DNA of 64,000 bases from Candidatus Daviesbacteria bacterium (GCA_016187025.1 JACPKM010000004.1:1-64000), one strand, 5' to 3'; shown: positions 24,443 to 34,053, numbered from the stretch's first letter. Numbers and translations: made by a program. The notes: generated by a model from the letters alone, not told the origin.

Positions 24443-27400
24443 ATGAAAAAATTAGATCAAAAAGGTATTGCTATACTGCCTTTGATAATCTTAGGAGTTC
24501 TTCTTCTTGCTCTTCCTGCAGGAGTATATTTAACCCAGAAAACTCAGGTTTTAAAATCAAGAGCCAATGAATGTAACCAGGTTTGTGAAGACCGTGAGGT
24601 ATGCGATGAAGAAGAAGTATGTGATGAAGAGGAGGTCTGTGATGAAGAAGAAGTATGCGATGAAGAAGAAGTATGTGATGAAGAGGAGGTCTGTGATGAA
24701 GAAGAAGTATGCGATGAAGAAGGCAACTGCCATAATGAACAAACCAACTGCAGAACTGAGAAAAGCAATTGCCGGAGTGAACAAAGCAATTGCCGGAGTG
24801 AAAAAAATAATTGCCGTACTGAGAAAAACAATTGCAGGCAAGAGAAGAATAATTGCAGGGAAGAACAGTTTAACTGTAGACAAGAATGTCCTGAGCCTGT
24901 AGAGCTATTTACCTCACCTGAAGAGAATAATCCGGTTCAGAGTATAGTAGAAAATGTCAGTGAGGTAATAACTGGCTGTGATTGGGAAAGAAAAGACAAT
25001 GAGTGCTCAGGTGGCGGTCCCGGAATGGTGTATGAAATATACCAAAATAGTTGTAACCAGGAGTTTGATAAACGTAATGAGCATTTTGAAGAAGGGGTAT
25101 GTGGTGATGGAGAAGAAGAGCAGCAGCAAGAAGAGCAAGAACAAGCTGATTTCCAAGGTGGTCAGGATGAGGATGCTGAGTCTGCTCAAGAAGGAGAGGA
25201 GCAGGGTCAGCAGGAAGAGCAGACTACCATATCCCAAACCCAGATAGATATAAATGCCGCCTCAGGTAATGTAGGGGTAGGCCAACCAGATACCCAAAGC
25301 CCCCAAGAGCCTGAAATGCCATCTTTATCTTATACTCCAGCTCCGCCAGTTGAAGCCCCAGAATCTACAAGCAAAACTGTTAAACAATATGTGCCTCAGG
25401 TTGTGCAAGGCAGCTGTTATGCTAGAATTACCTGCAAAAAAGACAGAGAAGGATTATTAACTGGTTATGCCACAAAAGTATGGTTTGACCAGGAAACCAG
25501 TTCAACTTCTTCCAGCTGTCCTGAATCAGAAAGCGTATATGCTCCAAATGAATGTCCTTTTGCAGAAACTTCATCAAATGCAAAAGAGGGATTTCAAGGA
25601 GAAACCAAGGTTTATACAAAGCAGTCACTTAAAGAAATTGTGCAAGAAGTGGCAGAGTGTTCTTATCAAGAACAGTCAAAAGAGATTGAATGCTCAAAAG
25701 GGTTTAGATGCTGGGCGGATTTTTATACAGATATGACTGTGGGTTGTCAGTGGAAGCCTAAACCTACTAAATTCCATTGTGATAGTGATGACCAGTGTTT
25801 AACAGAGGAAGAAAGAAAATTCAAACAAGAAGAAAAGCAAAGAATAGAAAAAATTGCCCAAATGCTTTCTATAGATGAAAGCGCAGAAAACCGTTGTGGC
25901 ATTGTAGACTATTGTGATCCTAGCAAAAACGGAAAAAGAATATATAAAGATGTTTGTCTGGGTGATGAAACTGCCAGAGTAGAAGATGATTCAACATGTT
26001 TACCTTTTGAAGGCAGAGATCCCAGTGTTGCAGTCTCTGAAAAACTAAATGAGGTCAAACAAGAGCAACCAAATATTATTGGCTCAACCCTAGGATTTTT
26101 AGGTGGTTTTGCAGCCAGAACTACCGGAGGAATAATAGGTCAGGCATCTGATAATGCCAGGGATATTGTAAACAATGCCGGTAGGCTAGTAGGTATTATT
26201 GCTAGCTCTGAAGATCCGCTGGGTAACTCAATCAAAGCTTTGGAACTTGCAAATCAAGAGATTCAGGGAGGTGCGCTAACAAAAGATTTCCATGAGGCGG
26301 AAGTAAAGTTTCTTTCCTCAGAGGAGTTCAGAGGCACAATTACTTATGCAAATGAGTTTTGGAACAACTATTCTGAAGAAAGACGGGCAAGACTGACAAA
26401 TCCTGATGGAAGTTTAAGAGTTTGCGGAATGACAGTTTTCTTTGATGTTTGCCGGGGAGAGGAAGAAAAAAGCTGGCAGCAAGCAGTTAGTGAGGCTACT
26501 CAGGTTTCATCCACCATAGAGGATCCAATTCAGGCAAGAGATGCAGTGCTCAAAGCAGTGGGAGTGAATATGGCAGCTGAGATCAAAGGCCATAAAACCA
26601 TTTTTGGTGAGGTGGCTTTGGCTCAGCCTGGCTCCAATGTATCAGATGCTTGGAGAAAGTCATCTGCCATAAAACTGGCAAATGAAATGGGAATTGACCT
26701 TGATGTACACCCTGATACTTGGGATCCGGTAAAAAGAGAAGTGTATTTGGCCAAAATTAAAAATGGTGAGTTCAACTTACTTGAGGCAACTCTTGATTCA
26801 GTGAACCCCGGTGTAATTTTTACCCCTATTGCAGCAGGTAAAGAAAGAGAGTTGGTAACTGAGATCTGTGTTCAACATGAAGGGGCTCTTTGTGCTCTGG
26901 AAGGCGACAGCGGCAGAGGATTTGAAAAGTTAACTGAGGCAGATTTGGAAAAGGCCAAAGGTTTAAGTCAAAAATATGGTCTTGAGGGAGGGTTTACTGG
27001 TGCACCTCTGGATAAAGTTAAAGAATTTGCTAAGTTAAAGGCCAGTTCCTTAACTGGTTCAAATCTAGATTTAGGCAATTCTGATAATGTGGCAAGATTG
27101 CTAAATATCAGTTCTGATCAGGCCAAAAATGTGATGACTGATTTTAACTATATTAGCATTATTGGGTTTAAAACTAAACAAGACACAGATATAGGAAAAC
27201 TTACAAAAGAGGCTGAGGAAAACTTTGCTTTGGAGCATACCTTAAATACTTTATTTACCATTCCAGACCTGATACCTGGTGGTCATGGGGTAAAGCTGGC
27301 TGCAAAAGAAGTTGTAAAAAAATCAGCAACAGCAGCCATAAGAGCTTCAGGAAAAGAATTGGTGGAAAAAGCTACAGAAATTGCAGGAAAAGATTTTCTG

Positions 27401-30400
27401 CGAAGTGTTGAAGGGGAAGCAGTTGCAAGAGAAATTGCAGACAAACTAGCAAGGGGTGTTTCTGTGCGAGATTTAACATCTGAGGAAAGGTTTCTTCACT
27501 TTCTAAATACAGGTGAAGATCTTACATCAGCAGCTCAGAAAAATGCTCTGGAAATTGCAGCAGAACAGGCTGGTAGGGAGTTTGCTCAGAGCCAGCAAGG
27601 TATAGACTTGGCTTTGCAGGCTGCAGAAAAAAGAGCCAAAGGTGAGGATTTAACAGCAAAAGAGAAGGTTACATGGCTTCTATCAGGTCAGGGTGATGTA
27701 TCTGATGAGGTAGCGGAAGATGTGCTAGAGCAAGCTACAAAAGACATTGGGCAAGGTGCTCAGAAAAAGATAGCAGATGGAGTGCCTGTAGAGGATTTAA
27801 CCCCTGAGGAACAATTTGCAGCCTTTTTGGAAGGATCTAGTGCAGCTGTAAAAGAGGAGCTGGAAACCACAGATGAAATGGTTGAGCTTTTTAAATCCGC
27901 AGCAGTAAAGCTTGCCAGAAATGAGACTCCAACTACCCAGGAAAGTATAGCCTACAACCAATTCCTTAAAGCCAGTAAAAAAACAGATGATGGCCGCTGG
28001 GCCAAAGAATTAGCAGCCCAAGCAGTAGAGGAGGCAAAAGGTTTACCACCTTCTCCACCAGATAACCTGACAAGAGCAGCCCTGGAGGTTGCCCATAATC
28101 CAACCGGCCAACTAGACAATGCAGCTGTGGTTGCCCAGCAGGGAGCGCTTAATTTAACAGAACCGGCACCATCAGGTGTGCTAGGAACCCTTGCTCAGCT
28201 TCCGGGTGCAGTGGTTGATGGTGCAAAGCAATTAGTAGGAGGACTTAGAAAAGAGGGGGCAGAAGTGGCTTTGGCTTCAGAAACTCAAGCTCCTGTTGTC
28301 AGGCTAGTCGCAGAAGGAGGACAAGATGGGATGGCAGAGACTGCGGATATAACAGCAAAACTTGGAGCAAAAGAAGAAAAAATTGCTGCAGTTCAGCCGG
28401 AAAAGATCCAGACTGATCTTCAACTGGTTGATGCTGCGCGAGGAGCTGCAGAAGGCGCAGTCCAAGCAGCCCAGTCTGCTGCTGATCAATTAAGACACGC
28501 TTTGGGATTAGGAGGGGGAGAAGCAGAAAGAACCAGACTGGCGCAAATAGCCAAAGATAGAGAGCTTACTCATACTATACCTTTGGCAGCTGATTTAGTG
28601 GATACAATTAGAGCAACCCCCCAAGTATATAAAGGAGAGCTTGGAACCTTTGTTAAGGCGGAGGAACACAGGTTAATTTTTAGAGGTGAAGATGGAGTCA
28701 TCAATATCATTTCGGTAGATGATAGGTCTAATGATCTGGTAAGACATCAATTGAGAGTGTTAGATGCGGGCAAAGGCCAGCACGGTCTGCCAAAAGGATA
28801 TGGGGATGTAGAAAGACTAGGTAGTCCAATTGGAGTCAGGGTTGAAGCTGTCAAAGGAGATAACCTGGTTAGGTTTGGTCTGGCAGGGCAGAAACTTACT
28901 CTTGATGAAGCCTACAGATTAGTTGATGATTTAGTCTCTGCCCATATTTTAACCGGTTCACCTCACGGAAAACTGAGCTTGGAGGATGTAGTGATTCAAA
29001 CAGAAGGTTTTGGCGCAAACAAAACCCACATCTGGAAATTTGATAACTACGGTTTTAGAGAAACAGGTCAAACAACCTCCGTGATGATTAGGGAAACCCA
29101 AAGACTGGTTGATGGATTATTTAATCCAAGCAATGGTTTAGTGGATATTCCGGCTGATTTGGCAAACAAAATGAGGCAGGAGTTAATAGATAAATTAGAT
29201 AGGATTGAACTTAAAGAATATTCCAATAAAGATGATTTACTAGGCTCTCTAAAAGAAGAGGTAGAAAAGTTAAAAAGCGGCGCTCCAACCGAACCAAAAG
29301 TTACACCGGATAAAGGCAAAACTCAAGAGATACCAAGACCCAAAGCTGCAGAAGCCGAACCGGCAGCGCCTAAAGTCGAGCCGGAAGCTCCAAAGGTAGA
29401 AGAACCAAGAGTCCCTGCTTTTGTCCCTGCACCAATAAAACCAGTGGTTGAGGTTGTTCAACAAACCGCGGTTAATGTGGTAAGCGCAGTTGGGTATAGG
29501 GGAGTCAGTGTAGAAAATGTGGTGGAAAAGGCAAGGAAGGCAGGAGTTTTTAGAAACAATGTACAACTGCTCCAAGGAGGATCAGTAGAGTACGAAGAAA
29601 TTCTTTCTGTTTTAAGAGGAAAACCAAAAGGGAATAAGTTTGGTGATTTAGTTTCCGGGCCCCACGACGCGTTAACTTTTGAGGATAAAAAAGGAGTATT
29701 AAGCGTATTTTCTTCTGAAAAAGATCCAAAAAGCCTCTTTCTGGAAAGAAGAAAGGTTTTGGATGATGCAAACGGATGCTGCGGGTTAGAGCAATACCTT
29801 GGTGATATAAGATATGGATCAAAGGTTGTGGGGTATAAAGTTGAAAAGATTGAGGGCTCAACACTAGAGCAAACATTGGGGACAAAGAAACTTAGCTTGG
29901 AAGAGGCCCGTAAGATTGTTCAGGATTTTATTGAGGCCCAAAAGAGAACAGGCTATGCACATGGTGATTTACGGTTAGATGATATTGTCATCAAAACAAC
30001 TTCCAGTCCCGGGGGCTCACCTGTGTATTATGCTAAGTTTGCTTCATGGGCCCAAAGGGATCTAGTTGATGACCCATCAGAGATGGCCCGGGAAGTGGAA
30101 AAACTGGTAGATTGGTTATTTACCTCAAGGTCAGTAGATATCCCGGATGAAACAGCACAGGCATTAGTAAGGGAGATTAAAGGTAAACTATCATCTGCCG
30201 GTTACACAAGAGCTGAGTATTCTTCTGCAGCAAGCGATGTTTTGAGAAGCTTGGATCAAGAGATAGGTAATCTAAAGTTTAACCCCCAAGTATGCTTAGT
30301 TGCACCTTTTGCTACTGCAGGAAAAGTAGGACTGCTTAATACTCCAAATCAAGCTGTGTTAGGAGTGAATTCTTCAAACTGTGGGGAGGAATTAAGTCAA

Positions 30401-32656
30401 GCCGGAGCCGGAATTGCCAGACACTTGAGACAGTCATTCAGAGGTGCAGAGGATACTTTTGATTCTACTATTGGAAAAATAATTAGAGGAGAGGAGAAGA
30501 GCTTAGTAGCTGAGTCACAGGTAGATGACCGGGTAAGGACAGTTGTTGAAGAAAGAGTTAAATCCCTAGGTAATCTTAAACAGCAGCTAGAGAAAGTTAC
30601 TGATGACGATTTGCCAAACGTTATGAAATCTATTAAAGAAAAAGATCCAACAGTTTTGGAGGGGTTAGAGCTTAGTGTGCTTAGAAAACAGGAGGTTGAG
30701 GTGCCTTGTGTAAAAGGTGTTAAATTCAATTATGGTGGGGTGCTGGCAGCAACATCGGTAGTTAATGCTGATTGTATTGGTAGCAAAGTTTTAGTCTTAG
30801 GTCGTGATGGGGAGGTGTTCGAAAGGGTAATTACAAAAGATAGTGCAGATCAGGTATTAAAAGAGGTTAAAGAATTTGAGTTAAAAGCAAGAGGTAATAG
30901 CTATGAACTAAGGCGGGAGATATTAACAAGAGCAGAAGGGTCCCATCATGTCCCTACCTACAGCGCTTTTACCTATGGTAGCCTACCCCCAGGAGGAAAG
31001 GCTTTAGATGATTACTTATCAGATCCAGATAACTGGCTTCCAGAAAGAAGGATTCTCCAGCAGGAGATAGTTGATGCTGAGGTTGTAAAAGCCCGGGATC
31101 TATCTGCTTGTCTTCAACAAACCTTTAATAGCACTTCCTCTGTGCTTTATTTAATGAGGGGTAATACTGCTGCAGGTAAGTCTACCTCTTTAAGGAATGG
31201 TCTAGCGTTCGGTAAAAAGGTGGATTGTTTAGGTATTGGCGGCGCGGTAAATCCTGATACCTATAAAGAGGTCTTGAAGACAGATGCTGCAAGAGAAGGT
31301 AGTCAAACCATATCACACCAACAAGCCCACGAAGAGGGATCCGTGATAGCTAACAGAATCTTAGATAATCTAAAACAGGATCCTAGTTTATCGGTAGTGA
31401 TCGATAAAAGGTTACATAAAGATAAGCATATTACAGAGATGTTGAGTTTAGCCCAGCAAACTGGTAGAAAGGTAGTGATAGTAGATGTGGATGCAGAGCT
31501 TGAGACATCTTTGTTAAGAGTATTAGGCAGAAAGATAGGTGGAGCTGATCCAACAGTTCCCTTTGATCCGGTATTAGAAGGATATGAAGGGGTAAGAATG
31601 AACCGGCCAAAATTGCTAAAAGCTGCAGAGGAAAACGGTTTAGTTGAGCAATACATACTTGTTGGTTACGACAGTCAGACGGGTAATGCTGTAAAGATGG
31701 CAGAAAAAAGAGGAGGAAAAGTTGTACTAACTGATGAACAATACGCTCCATTACTTTCCAAAGCAATCGAAACACCATCTCCTGGATCAGTAGATACCTT
31801 AAGGAACATGCTTGTTGATGATGACTTAATTGAAAGAGTTGTAAGAAGTGTTCCAAGAAATAACCAGGGGAGGGTTAGAAGGATCTTAAGAGGTTATCAA
31901 GATACAGCAAGGAAACAAGGTAAGGATTTAACATTAGGTGAGGCTTTAGATATGCATGCAAGTCAGTTAAATGATCCTGATATAGACTACTACTTAAAAT
32001 CTACTGAAAGTAACCTGGAGATCACCTCCCGTACCTCCCAGGGGGTTATTGATACCTCTGCTTCTGCAGATAAAGCAGCCCAAATTGCAGAGGGTCTAAC
32101 TGCAGCAAAGATTGCAGAGACAGCAAAAAGTAACTTTAAAGATACAATTAAAAGACTTTACATACAAAAAGATAAGCAATTTCGTAGTTTACAAGATGTT
32201 ACAAAATTTATTGAAGAAATAAATCAGGACCTTAACAAGGGATTGGTTAAGGAGGGGGTGCTCTATAGAGAGGGTGCTGACTCGACTAAGTTTCCAAATT
32301 ATACAAAGATTACAGATTTACCAAAAGCTATGGGGGATTTTAGCAGGGAGTTTCTTTTAAAGCTTAATGATTCTTCAATAGACCCTATAGAGCTTGCAGC
32401 CTGGGTAGAATACAGAACAAATTTAACAGATCACTTTTTTGCGGACGGAGTCGGTAAGACATCCTCAGCATTAAGCGCTTGGGTGTTGATGAGATATGGG
32501 GTAGATATACCAAGATTTACCTCTAGAGATGAATTCTTCTATAGAGATCTTGAAAAGAAGATTTCAAGGATAACACAACCAAGAAACGGAGATCCTAAAG
32601 TAGTTGACGCTGAATACAAAGATTGGATAGACTATTATAGAGGTTTATTTAAATAA
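24443..32656 (+). CDS. Giant exported protein: Cys/acid repeats, kinase-like segments, zeta-toxin-like and Fic-like C-terminal domains
   Basis: 2737 aa from the ATG at 24443. In order: signal anchor (about 9-31, 'LPLIILGVLLLALPAGVYL'); Cys-spaced acidic hexapeptides and NCRxE heptapeptides (about 47-150); Gln/Glu-rich and further Cys-rich regions; helical region with about four 'DLT.EE...FL..GE'-type repeats (about 1000-1190); two kinase-C-lobe-like segments with HGKLSLED (H1508) and HGDLRLDD (H1840); a P-loop domain resembling zeta toxin / UDP-GlcNAc kinase (Walker A GNTAAGKS, 2240-2247, followed by 'GGAVNPDTYKEVL'); and a C-terminal Fic-like motif 'HFFADGVGKTSSAL' (H2664), degenerate relative to HPFxxGNGR. 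Zeta and Fic domains are known effector/toxin folds, so a polymorphic-toxin-like function is inferred. It heads a run with the HD and small-protein genes. Confidence 0.75.
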   Translation: MKKLDQKGIAILPLIILGVLLLALPAGVYLTQKTQVLKSRANECNQVCEDREVCDEEEVCDEEEVCDEEEVCDEEEVCDEEEVCDEEEVCDEEGNCHNEQTNCRTEKSNCRSEQSNCRSEKNNCRTEKNNCRQEKNNCREEQFNCRQECPEPVELFTSPEENNPVQSIVENVSEVITGCDWERKDNECSGGGPGMVYEIYQNSCNQEFDKRNEHFEEGVCGDGEEEQQQEEQEQADFQGGQDEDAESAQEGEEQGQQEEQTTISQTQIDINAASGNVGVGQPDTQSPQEPEMPSLSYTPAPPVEAPESTSKTVKQYVPQVVQGSCYARITCKKDREGLLTGYATKVWFDQETSSTSSSCPESESVYAPNECPFAETSSNAKEGFQGETKVYTKQSLKEIVQEVAECSYQEQSKEIECSKGFRCWADFYTDMTVGCQWKPKPTKFHCDSDDQCLTEEERKFKQEEKQRIEKIAQMLSIDESAENRCGIVDYCDPSKNGKRIYKDVCLGDETARVEDDSTCLPFEGRDPSVAVSEKLNEVKQEQPNIIGSTLGFLGGFAARTTGGIIGQASDNARDIVNNAGRLVGIIASSEDPLGNSIKALELANQEIQGGALTKDFHEAEVKFLSSEEFRGTITYANEFWNNYSEERRARLTNPDGSLRVCGMTVFFDVCRGEEEKSWQQAVSEATQVSSTIEDPIQARDAVLKAVGVNMAAEIKGHKTIFGEVALAQPGSNVSDAWRKSSAIKLANEMGIDLDVHPDTWDPVKREVYLAKIKNGEFNLLEATLDSVNPGVIFTPIAAGKERELVTEICVQHEGALCALEGDSGRGFEKLTEADLEKAKGLSQKYGLEGGFTGAPLDKVKEFAKLKASSLTGSNLDLGNSDNVARLLNISSDQAKNVMTDFNYISIIGFKTKQDTDIGKLTKEAEENFALEHTLNTLFTIPDLIPGGHGVKLAAKEVVKKSATAAIRASGKELVEKATEIAGKDFLRSVEGEAVAREIADKLARGVSVRDLTSEERFLHFLNTGEDLTSAAQKNALEIAAEQAGREFAQSQQGIDLALQAAEKRAKGEDLTAKEKVTWLLSGQGDVSDEVAEDVLEQATKDIGQGAQKKIADGVPVEDLTPEEQFAAFLEGSSAAVKEELETTDEMVELFKSAAVKLARNETPTTQESIAYNQFLKASKKTDDGRWAKELAAQAVEEAKGLPPSPPDNLTRAALEVAHNPTGQLDNAAVVAQQGALNLTEPAPSGVLGTLAQLPGAVVDGAKQLVGGLRKEGAEVALASETQAPVVRLVAEGGQDGMAETADITAKLGAKEEKIAAVQPEKIQTDLQLVDAARGAAEGAVQAAQSAADQLRHALGLGGGEAERTRLAQIAKDRELTHTIPLAADLVDTIRATPQVYKGELGTFVKAEEHRLIFRGEDGVINIISVDDRSNDLVRHQLRVLDAGKGQHGLPKGYGDVERLGSPIGVRVEAVKGDNLVRFGLAGQKLTLDEAYRLVDDLVSAHILTGSPHGKLSLEDVVIQTEGFGANKTHIWKFDNYGFRETGQTTSVMIRETQRLVDGLFNPSNGLVDIPADLANKMRQELIDKLDRIELKEYSNKDDLLGSLKEEVEKLKSGAPTEPKVTPDKGKTQEIPRPKAAEAEPAAPKVEPEAPKVEEPRVPAFVPAPIKPVVEVVQQTAVNVVSAVGYRGVSVENVVEKARKAGVFRNNVQLLQGGSVEYEEILSVLRGKPKGNKFGDLVSGPHDALTFEDKKGVLSVFSSEKDPKSLFLERRKVLDDANGCCGLEQYLGDIRYGSKVVGYKVEKIEGSTLEQTLGTKKLSLEEARKIVQDFIEAQKRTGYAHGDLRLDDIVIKTTSSPGGSPVYYAKFASWAQRDLVDDPSEMAREVEKLVDWLFTSRSVDIPDETAQALVREIKGKLSSAGYTRAEYSSAASDVLRSLDQEIGNLKFNPQVCLVAPFATAGKVGLLNTPNQAVLGVNSSNCGEELSQAGAGIARHLRQSFRGAEDTFDSTIGKIIRGEEKSLVAESQVDDRVRTVVEERVKSLGNLKQQLEKVTDDDLPNVMKSIKEKDPTVLEGLELSVLRKQEVEVPCVKGVKFNYGGVLAATSVVNADCIGSKVLVLGRDGEVFERVITKDSADQVLKEVKEFELKARGNSYELRREILTRAEGSHHVPTYSAFTYGSLPPGGKALDDYLSDPDNWLPERRILQQEIVDAEVVKARDLSACLQQTFNSTSSVLYLMRGNTAAGKSTSLRNGLAFGKKVDCLGIGGAVNPDTYKEVLKTDAAREGSQTISHQQAHEEGSVIANRILDNLKQDPSLSVVIDKRLHKDKHITEMLSLAQQTGRKVVIVDVDAELETSLLRVLGRKIGGADPTVPFDPVLEGYEGVRMNRPKLLKAAEENGLVEQYILVGYDSQTGNAVKMAEKRGGKVVLTDEQYAPLLSKAIETPSPGSVDTLRNMLVDDDLIERVVRSVPRNNQGRVRRILRGYQDTARKQGKDLTLGEALDMHASQLNDPDIDYYLKSTESNLEITSRTSQGVIDTSASADKAAQIAEGLTAAKIAETAKSNFKDTIKRLYIQKDKQFRSLQDVTKFIEEINQDLNKGLVKEGVLYREGADSTKFPNYTKITDLPKAMGDFSREFLLKLNDSSIDPIELAAWVEYRTNLTDHFFADGVGKTSSALSAWVLMRYGVDIPRFTSRDEFFYRDLEKKISRITQPRNGDPKVVDAEYKDWIDYYRGLFK
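24602..24709 (+). repeat. Two exact 54-bp tandem copies encoding CDEEEV hexapeptides
   Basis: 24602-24655 and 24656-24709 are identical. Each consists of three 18-bp units with distinct synonymous codon patterns (A-B-C, A-B-C), showing recent duplication of a three-unit block. Further partial copies flank it. The product is six CDEEEV repeats just outside the membrane anchor. Confidence 0.9.
24725..24890 (+). repeat. Heptapeptide NCRxExx repeat array
   Basis: About eight 21-bp units encode N-C-R/H-x-E-x-x (for example NCRTEKS, NCRSEQS, NCRQEKN). Cysteine recurs every seven residues, which would place it on one face of a helix. The units are more diverged than the preceding hexapeptide array. 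Confidence 0.85.
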
Positions 32657-32658
32657 AT

Positions 32659-33267
32659 ATGGATCGTATAGAACAAAATGAAGCTGGTTTAGAAAAGAGT
32701 CAACAGATGCTAGAGCTTATAAAGCACTATCACGAAGGTCAGTTCCGTAGTAACGGCAAGGTTCCTTATTGGCATCATAGCCAGAGTGTGGCAGAGATTA
32801 TGTTAGATGCTATAAAGCAAAGTGGAGAATTTGAGGGAGAAGAAGGTAAAGTTGAGCAACTTTTCTTAGCTGCGCAAGGTCACGATCTTTATGAGGATAC
32901 AGATATAGATCCAGATGAGATTAAAGAAAAGTTTGGAGTAGAAATTCATGATCTTATTCAGGGCTTAACTAATGAGCATGGAGATCACGACCGGGCAGGC
33001 TATATCGAAAAGCTCATAAATGCCTCAGAAGAGGTAAGGTTAATAAAGTTTGCTGATATGGTTGATAATACGGTTGGTTGTGCTTATAATATCTTTGATT
33101 TAGGAGTAGAGTGGGTAAAAGGGTTTTTCTTGCCTATAATTAGTGAGCAGAGAGAAAAACTGGCGGATCTTACGTTTACAAAATATCCCAGAACTGCTAC
33201 TCTATTAAAGAGTCAATTCGATTTTTCTTACCAGAGGTTGCAGCAAAATTTAGCCAAATATGAGTGA
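32659..33267 (+). CDS. HD-domain hydrolase (SpoT/MESH1-like)
   Basis: 202 aa. 'VPYWHHSQSVAEIML' gives an upstream metal-ligand His, and 'AAQGHDLYEDTDI' gives the HD plus ED motif typical of the (p)ppGpp hydrolase domain of RelA/SpoT; 'LIKFADMVDNTVG' matches the conserved 'K.ADr.dN' segment. No synthetase or regulatory domains are present, so it resembles a stand-alone small alarmone hydrolase. It starts 2 nt after the giant gene and overlaps the next ORF by 8 nt. Hydrolysis of a nucleotide made by, or used against, a toxin is conceivable but speculative. Confidence 0.8.
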   Translation: MDRIEQNEAGLEKSQQMLELIKHYHEGQFRSNGKVPYWHHSQSVAEIMLDAIKQSGEFEGEEGKVEQLFLAAQGHDLYEDTDIDPDEIKEKFGVEIHDLIQGLTNEHGDHDRAGYIEKLINASEEVRLIKFADMVDNTVGCAYNIFDLGVEWVKGFFLPIISEQREKLADLTFTKYPRTATLLKSQFDFSYQRLQQNLAKYE

Positions 33268-33598
33268 ACAAGATAGTATGAATTCTAGACAAAAAAGCGT
33301 ATTTGACCATCCAGTGGTAAAAGAAGCTATGGCCAAAAACGAACAGGTCCAAAGAGAATGGAAGGAAAAAATTAGAGAAGCCAGAGAGAAAGCTCCTCCA
33401 GATAAAGAACCGTTTAATTTAAAAAGTTTTGCCGAAATGTATGATCCAAGTCTTATAAATGAGAATGGGGAACCGGTAAATCCAGATGAAGGTGAGATTG
33501 TTTATGAGGCTGATTATTATATTAGGAATCCTCAAATAAAAACTATGAAAGATTTTGTGGAGCATAGACGTATAATGGATAGTCACGATGCAACATAA
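33260..33598 (+). CDS. Small soluble protein, paralog of the next gene
   Basis: 112 aa, not recognised. No signal peptide; the N-terminal half is highly charged and helical ('QREWKEKIREAREKA'). Its C-terminal 65 residues share a pattern with the downstream protein: 'DKEPF', then 'F..MYD', then 'YEADYYIRNPQIKTMKDFV' and a terminal 'MDSHDAT'. The start overlaps the HD gene and the stop overlaps the next start (TAATG), so translation is coupled. It is a candidate immunity or accessory factor for the giant protein. Confidence 0.7.
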   Translation: MSEQDSMNSRQKSVFDHPVVKEAMAKNEQVQREWKEKIREAREKAPPDKEPFNLKSFAEMYDPSLINENGEPVNPDEGEIVYEADYYIRNPQIKTMKDFVEHRRIMDSHDAT

Positions 33599-34023
33599 TG
33601 ATCTTTACATCTGCCCAGTTCAAAAATAATCTTCTTGTCTTTATTAACTCTAGATACGCTATTTTCCTAACCGCTTTGTTATCCGGAAGCATATTTTTTA
33701 TTCTTTTTATATCAGTTGGGAATTACATAATCTTACAAAATACTGTATCGCACACACATCAGCTTCTCAGTCAAATGGAAAAAAGTAACCAGGATCAGAC
33801 TCAAGTGACGCAAGATAAGATCAGTCAAGCAAAAAGGAATCTACAAGATAAAGAACCCTTTAGTAAGGAAGGGTTTATGAAGCTGTATGGCATAGATAGT
33901 GCCGGGTTAGAAAAAAATATCCATCAGTATGAAAAAGAATACTATCTAAATAGTCCTAATATTATAACTGTAGCTGAATATGTTAAATGGCGGAAAGAGA
34001 TGGATAGTTACGATGCAAATTAG
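33598..34023 (+). CDS. Membrane-anchored paralog of the preceding small protein
   Basis: 141 aa, not recognised by family. One hydrophobic segment (about 18-43) is followed by a helical linker and a C-terminal domain sharing 'DKEPF', 'F.KLYG', 'YEKEYYLNSPNIITVAEYV' and 'MDSYDAN' with the 112-aa neighbour. The pair therefore gives one soluble and one membrane-tethered copy of the same domain. It starts in the stop codon of the preceding gene. Confidence 0.7.
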   Translation: MIFTSAQFKNNLLVFINSRYAIFLTALLSGSIFFILFISVGNYIILQNTVSHTHQLLSQMEKSNQDQTQVTQDKISQAKRNLQDKEPFSKEGFMKLYGIDSAGLEKNIHQYEKEYYLNSPNIITVAEYVKWRKEMDSYDAN

Positions 34024-34053
34024 AAGCGGTTTCAAAACTATACATCAAGTAAA

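Noticed and set aside
24584..24890. CRISPR-like array
   Set aside because: The repeats are directly adjacent 18- and 21-bp coding units with no unique spacers, and no cas genes are in the window.
24544..25247. Overlapping ORFs on both strands across the Cys/acid repeats
   Set aside because: They are low-complexity shadows of the CDEEEV/NCRxE arrays in other frames, with no start signals or recognisable domains.
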